Source: Firmicutes bacterium UBA5500
GTDB lineage: Bacteria; Bacillota; UBA994; UBA5500
Length of the DNA stretch: 8,455 nt
Direction: 5' to 3'
Assembly: GCA_002427055.1 (NCBI GenBank)
Contig: DIPA01000019.1
Span: forward strand, 917 to 9,371
Part shown: piece by piece, positions 1-5,232 of the stretch
How the letters are laid out: each line of letters starts with the position of its first letter
Numbering within the stretch: position 1 is the stretch's first letter
Translations under genes and position numbers: made by a program
Notes under the pieces: model-generated
Told to the model about the DNA's origin: nothing
Database searches by the model: none
What the model saw: only the letters and a program-made list of their open reading frames with translations

Positions 1-441
1 AGTGCGTTCAATCACGTGTTTGAGCAGATGAAACAGGCAGATGCTATTTTCGTTGTTTGCCCGCATTATGCCTTAATACCTGCCAAGCTGGTGCTTATCC
101 TAGAGAAGTTGGAGGAGATGGCCTATATCAAATATGTGCAACGGGATCTCAAGCACTACCCGCTCCGCTCGAAACCGGTGGGACTCGTCGCACATGGCGG
201 CCTCTGTGGTGAAGAGGTTGACCAGTACTATATTGAGGGCTTGCTAGAGCCCCTAGCCAAGGCATTTCAGTCGTGTGGGTTTAAGCCGGTTAGCCCCGAT
301 GGACAGAATAAAGGGGTTGTTTTTGGAGTCAAGGGCTATCTACCTGTAGAGGGATCTGTTTTCCCGGCTATGGATCATGATTGGGCTGAGATCGCTACCC
401 GCTTACAGCCTTTGGTTGCTCAGGTTGTTGGTCTGCTGTAG
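1..441 (+). CDS. Flavodoxin-fold NAD(P)H/FMN oxidoreductase family protein, 5'-truncated by window edge
   Basis: The reading frame is open from base 1 and ends at TAG 439-441. The GTG at 16 has no Shine-Dalgarno sequence before it, so it is not a credible start, and the gene most likely begins outside the window. The visible 146 residues look like the C-terminal two thirds of a flavodoxin-like or NADPH-dependent FMN reductase domain. A hydrophobic strand (ADAIFVVCPHY) is followed by a helix carrying the PAK-L-x-LEK-E pattern that in this fold follows the flavin-binding loop. A second strand and loop follow (KPVGLVAHGG), matching the segment that lines the flavin ring. Such proteins are soluble cytoplasmic flavoproteins that pass electrons from NAD(P)H to FMN, quinones or other acceptors. 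The N-terminal phosphate-binding loop lies off the window, so cofactor and substrate cannot be judged. The gene converges on the ATPase gene downstream. Confidence 0.6.
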   Translation, partial: SAFNHVFEQMKQADAIFVVCPHYALIPAKLVLILEKLEEMAYIKYVQRDLKHYPLRSKPVGLVAHGGLCGEEVDQYYIEGLLEPLAKAFQSCGFKPVSPDGQNKGVVFGVKGYLPVEGSVFPAMDHDWAEIATRLQPLVAQVVGLL

Positions 442-540
442 CCTTAGCATAAGCATATTTTAGCAAGGGAGTTAGCAACAGAAAACTGCAGATGCGCAAT
501 AAGCAGCAGTAGTTCCTGTATAGAGCTGGCCCTGCATTTC

Positions 541-1353
541 TTATCTAAATAGGTTCTCTAGGTAGGCGTTTGGATTGTTGAGAAAGCTGCGAGTCAGGTT
601 TACGTGCTCCAGTTGGTCATACTCGATAATTTGGGGTGGAACCTGATCCAGGCTATATATATTGGCGTCAGGATATGCCATTAAGATGGGTGAGTGTGTA
701 GCTATGATGAACTGGCTATCTTCTTGCACGGCTGCGTGCAGCACTGCCAAGAGTGTCAACTGATTTTGAGGTGAGAGTGGGGTCTCAGGTTCATCCAACA
801 GATAAAGCCCCTCTGGGATGACGCGTTGACTGAAGAAGTGCAAGAAGCTCTCGCCATGAGAGCGAAATTCGAGTGCCTCATACTGTCTTTCCAGGCGGTC
901 GGCTTGACCTGTGATTGTCCCTAGGGCTAGGCCGAGCGCGAAGTTGCTGCGGCCTTGTTGGCTGTAGTCACTGGTGAGCTGGTTGGCTTCGTCAACCAAC
1001 TCATAGTGCATCTGGTTTAGCCTGCGGCAGTAGCCGAAGAAGTCCTCAGCCCGCAAGAAAAATCCGCGGTTGGTTTTTCGGGACCAGGATAACCGCAGAT
1101 GAGCGGCCAGCAAACGGGCAGCAGGTAGGCTGGCGTCGTCAGCCAATTCAGCTGCTCCAGCTACTATCCGCTCGGAGGCGACCGCCAGGCCTTCAAGTAA
1201 GGTAGATTTTCCTGACCCATTCTCTCCCACTAACAGGGTCACGGGCGTAGAAAAATCTAGATTAAGGTCGGTGCCAAATAAGGGTAGACTGAGGGGAAAG
1301 GTTTTATTAGCCTGTGACTCCGACTTGAGAGATAAGGTCTTGAGAAAAACCAT
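541..1353 (-). CDS. Stand-alone AAA/ABC-like ATPase (COG3910-type predicted ATPase)
   Basis: This 270-residue cytoplasmic ATPase has the full ABC-type set: Walker A GENGSGKST (43-51), a signature-like SHGES (165-169), Walker B LYLLDEPE (183-190) with catalytic Glu, and a switch His in ATHSP (220). The segment between Walker A and the signature contains GFFLRAEDFF (97-106). That motif and the layout are typical, as I recall them, of the small COG3910 family, which has no transporter partner or membrane segment. The length is normal for the family. The family's cellular role is not established; it resembles the ATPase heads of SMC/OLD-like proteins but has no coiled-coil arm and no Toprim domain. 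The ATG start is supported by AAAGGAAG nine bases upstream. A hairpin terminator separates it from the acetyltransferase upstream, so it may have its own promoter, though I see no convincing one in the 115-base gap. No nuclease or other defence partner is adjacent. Confidence 0.85.
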   Translation of the reverse strand: MVFLKTLSLKSESQANKTFPLSLPLFGTDLNLDFSTPVTLLVGENGSGKSTLLEGLAVASERIVAGAAELADDASLPAARLLAAHLRLSWSRKTNRGFFLRAEDFFGYCRRLNQMHYELVDEANQLTSDYSQQGRSNFALGLALGTITGQADRLERQYEALEFRSHGESFLHFFSQRVIPEGLYLLDEPETPLSPQNQLTLLAVLHAAVQEDSQFIIATHSPILMAYPDANIYSLDQVPPQIIEYDQLEHVNLTRSFLNNPNAYLENLFR

Positions 1354-1416
1354 AAGATTACACTTCCTTTTGAGGAATTTTCATGTGCTCATAGCCTAAA
1401 TGTATCAGAATAAAGC

Positions 1417-1451
1417 AAGCCCTGCAGCAGAATAGCATAGCTGCAGGGCTT
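1417..1451 (-). terminator. Hairpin, probable terminator of the rsgA-acetyltransferase unit
   Basis: There is a perfect 12-bp inverted repeat, AAGCCCTGCAGC (1417-1428) and GCTGCAGGGCTT (1440-1451), with an 11-base loop. It begins 17 bases after the stop of the acetyltransferase gene. On the minus strand the stem is followed by GCTTTATTC, a rather poor T tract, so termination may be partial and some reading into the ATPase gene is possible. No gene on the other strand ends nearby. Confidence 0.6.
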
Positions 1452-1468
1452 AATTTATGGAAATGAAT

Positions 1469-2032
1469 CTACTTACCTAGGGGTTCGCGTAGGCGCTTGG
1501 CCATAAAGATATCTGGTTTACCAAAGCCATTGACATCGGGCAAAATGCCAACCACCTTGTAGCCGAGTTTACTGTAGAAGGCGATGGGGTGGTTACTGAT
1601 GCTACTTAGCCCTATAGCATGCTTTAGTGGGGTGGGGTAAACGTCCACGCCCCCAATATTCGTTTGGTTGTTTACGTCATCAGTGCCTAGATAGACAGTG
1701 ACAGTGCCCAGATTGCGTAGCTGCTCTTCCATATCTGCCACTAGCCTACTGCCGATGCCCTGGTTGCGCCGGTCAGCCCGTACCACGAGAGGGTGTAACT
1801 CATAGGCATGGCCTCGATAGGTTGGAATGGCCCCTATCCAGCCCAGTACTTCGTCATTGTCGTCAAGCGCAACCAAGCTAATGCGACCTTCAGTTAAGGA
1901 TTCTAGAACTTCTTCCCTAGCCTCTATTAAAGTCGGGTAACCATCTTGCCCAGGGAAGGCCTCGTTTAGCATTGTGGCCAACTGCTCTATAACTGCCTCA
2001 TATTTCATGGCCTGTAGGTGAACAATCTTCAC
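1469..2032 (-). CDS. GNAT acetyltransferase resembling aminoglycoside 6'-N-acetyltransferase AAC(6')-Ii
   Basis: This 187-residue GNAT protein closely follows the pattern I remember for the chromosomal Enterococcus faecium enzyme AAC(6')-Ii (182 residues). Shared segments are IGAIP (66-70), ELHPLVV (78-84), YLGTDD (114-119), HP-x-x-FY-x-KLGYK-VVG (from 148) and KPDIFMAK (172-179). The acetyl-CoA pyrophosphate loop is R-NQ-G-I-G (89-94). Glu78 and His80 line up with the substrate-site Glu72/His74 of AAC(6')-Ii, and Tyr153 with its Tyr147 near the CoA thiol. The family moves acetyl from acetyl-CoA to the 6'-amine of aminoglycosides, and some members also acetylate small basic proteins. Real drug activity here is inference. 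The GTG start is fixed by TAAGGAGG eight bases upstream. It lies 38 bases after rsgA with no terminator between, so the two are probably cotranscribed. Confidence 0.8.
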   Translation of the reverse strand: MKIVHLQAMKYEAVIEQLATMLNEAFPGQDGYPTLIEAREEVLESLTEGRISLVALDDNDEVLGWIGAIPTYRGHAYELHPLVVRADRRNQGIGSRLVADMEEQLRNLGTVTVYLGTDDVNNQTNIGGVDVYPTPLKHAIGLSSISNHPIAFYSKLGYKVVGILPDVNGFGKPDIFMAKRLREPLGK

Positions 2033-2040
2033 AATCTGTG

Positions 2041-2048
2041 CCTCCTTA
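2041..2048 (-). promoter_or_regulatory. Ribosome binding site of the AAC(6')-like gene
   Basis: On the minus strand this reads TAAGGAGG, a near-perfect anti-16S match. It sits eight bases before the GTG at 2032 and supports that GTG over the in-frame ATG eight codons downstream. Confidence 0.8.
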
Positions 2049-2070
2049 GGGATACCTTTGCCCCGCGTAA

Positions 2071-3156
2071 TTACTCTAGTTCTGCCTTGCGGTCAGCACC
2101 ACGCTTGTAGTCGTTGTAATGCACTTTCTGGCGTTTCTTGCGTGTGTTGGAAATCTGTTTAGCTAATAAGATTTGCCTACGTTCGTGAAAGTGTTCTTCC
2201 TGTTTAAGCTTCAGATAGCTCTCCCAGCGTTGGCGCGGTAACTCACCGTTTCTGAGTGCTGCGCGAACCGCACAGTCTGGTTCTCGAGTATGGGTGCAAT
2301 CGGTGAATCTGCAACGGGTAGCAATTGCTTGAATATCCTTGAAGGTTTCATCCAGAGCATCGTAGCTAAACAGCCCTAGCTCGCGCATGCCAGGCGTATC
2401 GATATAAAGGGTACCGGTTGGCAGCATAAACATCTGCCGATGGGTAGTCGTATGACGGCCACGTTGGTCGTCGCCTCTTACTTCAGCGGTGACCATTACG
2501 TCTCCGCCCATGAGGTGATTCAACAAGGTGGATTTGCCTACACCTGAGCTGCCTAATGCCGCAACGGTCATTTTGGGCGCTAGCAATGACAGTAGTTTGT
2601 CTATTCCATACCCGGTAAGAGCAGAAATAGCTAGCACGTCAACCCCTGAGAGATAGCCTGCTAGCAACTTAACGTTCTTCGTAACCTCCTCTATTGGTAC
2701 AGTATCAGCCTTAGTTAGTAGCACCACCGGAGTTATGCCTGTGTTCCAAACCATGGTCACATAGCGATCAAGCCGTGAGGGGTTAAAGTCTCGCCCTAGA
2801 GCTTGCAGAAGCAGGCATTTGTCAATGTTAGCAGCAATAACTTGCGCCTCCACGCTACCGAAGACCCCCTGTCGCTCTAGACAATTTACTCTCGGTAGCA
2901 CGTCAATTATTGTTGCTGCACCATGGGGATTAGGTTGAAGTGCCACCCAATCACCGACCCTAGGGTTCTTGGCTGAGTAAAGGTTATCGTAGCGCATGCG
3001 GCCCGAAATATGGGCCTTAACTATATTTTCCTCGGTCACAACTTCATACCTGTCCGCGTACATGGTTGTTACTCGAGCAGGCAATAAATCGGCATTCCCA
3101 CAGGTGGCAAAAGCCGCTTGCCACTTGTCATCCCATCCATAAGCGAGAAGATTCAA
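2071..3156 (-). CDS. rsgA: Ribosome small-subunit assembly GTPase RsgA, 'YGW' paralogue class
   Basis: RsgA is a GTPase of late 30S subunit assembly. Residue numbers here count from the upstream ATG at 3171. The circularly permuted order is clear: an OB-fold N-terminal part (about 30-110), G4 TKAD (153-156), G5 SAL (183-185), G1 GSSGVGKS (207-214), the switch region RGRHTTTHR (237-245), G3 DTPG (258-261), then a zinc site with C287, C292, H294 and C300. A basic C-terminal tail ends the protein. I place the start at the TTG at 3156 (361 residues). GGGAGG lies seven bases before it, while the upstream ATG at 3171 overlaps that site and adds only five residues. Starting there gives MNLLAYGW, which matches the N-terminus I recall for this longer RsgA class. 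The gene is not in the usual prkC-stp setting, so it is probably a second copy. It leads a likely operon with the AAC(6')-like gene. Confidence 0.92.
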   Translation of the reverse strand: MNLLAYGWDDKWQAAFATCGNADLLPARVTTMYADRYEVVTEENIVKAHISGRMRYDNLYSAKNPRVGDWVALQPNPHGAATIIDVLPRVNCLERQGVFGSVEAQVIAANIDKCLLLQALGRDFNPSRLDRYVTMVWNTGITPVVLLTKADTVPIEEVTKNVKLLAGYLSGVDVLAISALTGYGIDKLLSLLAPKMTVAALGSSGVGKSTLLNHLMGGDVMVTAEVRGDDQRGRHTTTHRQMFMLPTGTLYIDTPGMRELGLFSYDALDETFKDIQAIATRCRFTDCTHTREPDCAVRAALRNGELPRQRWESYLKLKQEEHFHERRQILLAKQISNTRKKRQKVHYNDYKRGADRKAELE

Positions 3157-3163
3157 CGGACAA

Positions 3164-3169
3164 CCTCCC
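3164..3169 (-). promoter_or_regulatory. rsgA: Ribosome binding site that decides the rsgA start
   Basis: On the minus strand this reads GGGAGG, seven bases before the TTG at 3156. The alternative ATG at 3171 overlaps this motif and has no purine-rich site of its own upstream (the bases before it read AATCTAGCT). TTG is therefore the better start. Confidence 0.75.
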
Positions 3170-3541
3170 ATAGCTAGATTCTCAATGACGACGTTGGTAG
3201 GTGTCCCACGCTATCTATCAGCGAGTATGTTGTCTCAAGCTGCAACGTAGCTAGCGTAAAACCACCTCATAATGATGATTGCTCATACAACATCACTCCC
3301 CTTAGGTGAATTCAAGTTAGCGTTGTTGGTGTATCTGCACACAATATCATATACTAGTCAGCCACTCTCTGGTATGTAGAGAATAACTATGAATAGGTAC
3401 TGGCATACACTTTCGAGCGGCAGCTGTTAGTCTGAGGCATGTCCATTTTGCGGAATTGACTGCTGTTCTCACGTTGGATTGCGTATTGTCATGGCCGGCT
3501 GGCACTTGCTTGGGGAGAAAAGTGAGATAAATAGCTTTCTT

Positions 3542-3568
3542 GAGCATCATTGCTCTTATTTTTTTTAT
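3542..3568 (+). terminator. Weak hairpin with T-rich tail, possible terminator
   Basis: GAGCA (3542-3546) and TGCTC (3551-3555) form a 5-bp stem with a 4-base loop, followed by TTATTTTTTTTAT. The tail is good but the stem is short, and no plus-strand gene ends here. It may be chance, the end of an unseen transcript, or a remnant of a lost gene. Confidence 0.25.
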
Positions 3569-3811
3569 CTAAATTACTTAAATAAGTTGCAACTTTTGAA
3601 GGAGAGGCGGACTCATATCGCGAAGTAATAGCGGGAAGAATGGCTTGATTCTGTGAGTACAGAATGATCTTTAGCAGTTCCAATAGTGTTTAGTATCAGA
3701 ATGGCTTTGGAGTAGTTTTTCTAGGTAGCTATATGTTCTATGGGCTACTTGTAGGAATGCGCATAAGTTTACGAAAGGGGATGTAGGACAAATATGGTCT
3801 GATTAGAGGAA

Positions 3812-3827
3812 TGGCTAGCATATTGTG
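3812..3827 (+). promoter_or_regulatory. Imperfect sigma-54 (-24/-12)-like element upstream of leucine dehydrogenase
   Basis: TGGCTAGCATATTGTG matches the sigma-54 consensus TGGCACGNNNNTTGCW at TGGC, at the G and at TTG, with correct spacing of the GG. The -12 GC is GT here and the last base is also off. In Bacillus subtilis the operon that contains leucine dehydrogenase is read by SigL (sigma-54) with BkdR, which makes the match worth noting. The imperfect -12 keeps confidence low. Confidence 0.3.
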
Positions 3828-3839
3828 TAAACGCTTGCA
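3826..3839 (+). promoter_or_regulatory. CcpA catabolite-responsive element (cre-like site)
   Basis: TGTAAACGCTTGCA fits the cre consensus TGNAANCGNWNNCW at every fixed position and is roughly palindromic around CG. It sits 56 bases before the leucine dehydrogenase GTG and overlaps the end of the sigma-54-like element. If it lies at or after the transcription start it would mediate repression by CcpA in good carbon supply, which fits an amino-acid catabolic gene. The promoter itself is not clearly resolved: TTGCAT (3835-3840) and TAAAGT (3857-3862), 16 bases apart, form a weak sigma-A candidate. Confidence 0.5.
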
Positions 3840-3895
3840 TGTTGATCTACCGTAAATAAAGTAAACAGAGCTTAAACTAATAAGGGGGAATACTT

Positions 3896-4957
3896 GTGAA
3901 GATATTTGACTTACTGGAGCAATACGATTACGAGCAGTTGATTTTCTGCCAAGATCGTAATACCGGGCTAAAGGCGATTATTGGTATACACGATACTACC
4001 CTGGGGCCTGCTCTAGGCGGTACAAGATTATGGAACTACGAATCTGAAGAGGCTGCCATTACAGACGTCTTGCGATTAGCAAGGGGCATGACCTACAAAA
4101 ACGCAGCAGCAGGTCTGAATCTTGGTGGAGGCAAGACCGTAATTATAGGGGACCCTGATAAGATAAAGAGTGAAGAGCTATTCAGGGTTTTTGGCAGGTA
4201 TGTGGAAGGTTTGGCTGGCAGGTATATTACTGCAGAAGACATGAATGTTAATACCCAAGATCTAGCCTATGTAAATGATGAAACTGATTATGTAGTAGGC
4301 TTGGAAGGCAAGAGCGGTAATCCATCTCCTGTAACAGCTTTTGGGGTTTTCAGGGGGATATTAGCTGCAGTCAATGAAGTATATGGTAGTGACGATTTAA
4401 CCGGCAAGGTAGTTGCGGTTCAGGGCTTAGGTTCAGTAGGATACCATGTCTGTAAGCATCTGCATGAAGCTGGGGCAAAGCTATATGTCACCGATATTAG
4501 AAAAGAGAGCATTGCCAGAGTGGTAAACGAACTGGGTGCTACTGCGGTTGACCCAGATGAAATATACAAGATTGAGTGTGACGTATTTACTCCTTGTGCA
4601 ATGGGTGCTGTTATTAATGATTTCACAGTTCCGCAACTCAAGTGCAGAATTGTTGCCGGTTCTGCAAATAACCAGTTAGCAGAGCCGAGACACGGTGACA
4701 TGTTGACGGAGAAAGGGATACTTTATATTCCAGACTTCGTGATTAACAGTGGCGGGGTTATCAACGTTTACGAAGAGATAAAAGGATACGATAAGGAAAG
4801 AGCCTTGAATAGAGCCTCTACTATCTATGATAGCGTAAAACGGATTATCGAGATATCTAAGCGAGATAACATTCCTACTTATCAAGCAGCCGACAGAATG
4901 GCAGAAGAAAGAATGGCAAAGATGGCCAAGGTTAATACGGTGTACTTGAAGAAGTAA
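3896..4957 (+). CDS. bcd: Leucine (branched-chain amino acid) dehydrogenase, NAD+-dependent
   Basis: This 353-residue cytoplasmic enzyme catalyses reversible oxidative deamination of leucine, valine and isoleucine to 2-oxo acids, ammonia and NADH. The N-terminal dimerisation domain has the substrate and catalytic lysines K68 (MTYK) and K80 in LGGGKTVI, plus the catalytic D115 in TAEDMN. These numbers coincide with Bacillus leucine dehydrogenase. The C-terminal Rossmann domain has GLGSVG (177-182) and D200 at the end of the second strand, as expected for NAD rather than [20 protein letters not shown] (279-294) is typical of the Leu/Phe/Val branch, and I prefer leucine over phenylalanine or valine by overall resemblance. 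The symbol follows B. subtilis bcd and does not mean butyryl-CoA dehydrogenase. The GTG start has AAGGGGG seven bases upstream. No ptb, buk or bkd genes follow; a strong terminator closes the gene, so it stands alone. Confidence 0.92.
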   Translation: MKIFDLLEQYDYEQLIFCQDRNTGLKAIIGIHDTTLGPALGGTRLWNYESEEAAITDVLRLARGMTYKNAAAGLNLGGGKTVIIGDPDKIKSEELFRVFGRYVEGLAGRYITAEDMNVNTQDLAYVNDETDYVVGLEGKSGNPSPVTAFGVFRGILAAVNEVYGSDDLTGKVVAVQGLGSVGYHVCKHLHEAGAKLYVTDIRKESIARVVNELGATAVDPDEIYKIECDVFTPCAMGAVINDFTVPQLKCRIVAGSANNQLAEPRHGDMLTEKGILYIPDFVINSGGVINVYEEIKGYDKERALNRASTIYDSVKRIIEISKRDNIPTYQAADRMAEERMAKMAKVNTVYLKK

Positions 4958-4989
4958 TTTGTTCTTCTAGGAGCGGAATACTAAAGAAA

Positions 4990-5036
4990 GAAGCCGGTTG
5001 AGATATGGTAGCAAGAATCTCAACTGGCTTCTTTTA
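4990..5036 (+). terminator. Intrinsic terminator of leucine dehydrogenase
   Basis: The 15-bp stem runs 4990-5004 with 5017-5031, has one G-U pair and a 12-base loop, and is followed by TTTTATGTCTTG. It starts 32 bases after the stop codon. The A-rich run before the stem pairs with the first Ts, so the hairpin is longer on paper. It isolates the dehydrogenase from the M20 gene. Confidence 0.9.
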
Positions 5037-5196
5037 TGTCTTGCATGGTGCGGACGACAATGTTTTTGCACGGTTAAAACGGTCTAGGTGGTAGCGTTAC
5101 GTAGCGATTTGGGGAATGATTTTGGTAGTTCAAATAAGCTACAATAGAGTATCAACAAACCGTTCCAAAGAAAAGTCGATTGCATTACCATTGGGA

Positions 5197-5202
5197 TATA
5201 AT
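5197..5202 (+). promoter_or_regulatory. Candidate sigma-A -10 box of the M20-GNAT operon
   Basis: There is a perfect TATAAT, which would start transcription about 25 bases before the GTG, just upstream of the ribosome binding site. No good -35 is found 16-18 bases upstream; TTGCAT at 5180-5185 is too close, with 11 bases between. The leader would be very short. This is a candidate only. Confidence 0.35.
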
Positions 5203-5217
5203 ACTGGCAAGGACATC

Positions 5218-5226
5218 TAAGGAGGT
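5218..5226 (+). promoter_or_regulatory. Strong ribosome binding site of the M20 gene
   Basis: TAAGGAGGT is close to a full match to the 16S tail. It is 6-7 bases before the GTG at 5233 and 9-10 before the adjacent in-frame ATG at 5236. The spacing favours GTG, but the ATG is also usable, and the two proteins differ by one residue. Confidence 0.75.
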
Positions 5227-5232
5227 ACTAGC

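Larger units (their letters stand above)
3172..3895. other. Long intergenic region between divergent rsgA and leucine dehydrogenase
   Basis: This stretch of about 720 bases holds no gene I can support. Short open frames occur on both strands (for example 3347-3550 and 3489-3683 on minus, 3431-3628 on plus). They lack ribosome binding sites and recognisable domains, and they overlap one another. The part from about 3540 to 3600 and the last 200 bases are AT-rich. Upstream leaders of both flanking genes must lie here. For rsgA I see no clear promoter. For leucine dehydrogenase the last 90 bases carry a cre-like site and a sigma-54-like element. Confidence 0.6.

Noticed and set aside
16..18. GTG at 16 as the start of the flavodoxin-like gene
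   Set aside because: No ribosome binding site precedes it, the frame is open to the window edge, and the fold's N-terminal flavin-binding part would be missing.
442..540. Possible shared terminator between the convergent flavodoxin-like and ATPase genes
   Set aside because: Only a stem of about five bases with a long loop and no T tract could be drawn.
3347..3550. 67-residue minus-strand open frame in the long intergenic region
   Set aside because: It has no ribosome binding site, no recognisable domain and overlaps another spurious frame; its composition does not look like a real protein.
3489..3683. 64-residue minus-strand frame starting LELLKIILYSQ, considered as a transposase remnant
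   Set aside because: The resemblance to IS1182-type N-termini covers only a few residues. There is no inverted repeat, target duplication or further transposase motif nearby.
4420..4885. Minus-strand frames inside leucine dehydrogenase (4420-4701 and 4676-4885)
   Set aside because: They are antisense shadows of a strongly conserved gene, with no ribosome binding sites.
5091..5106. Direct repeat GTAGCG-TTAC-GTAGCG, considered as a regulator site or T-box fragment
   Set aside because: It has only two six-base copies, and I see no T-box specifier stem or T-box sequence around them.
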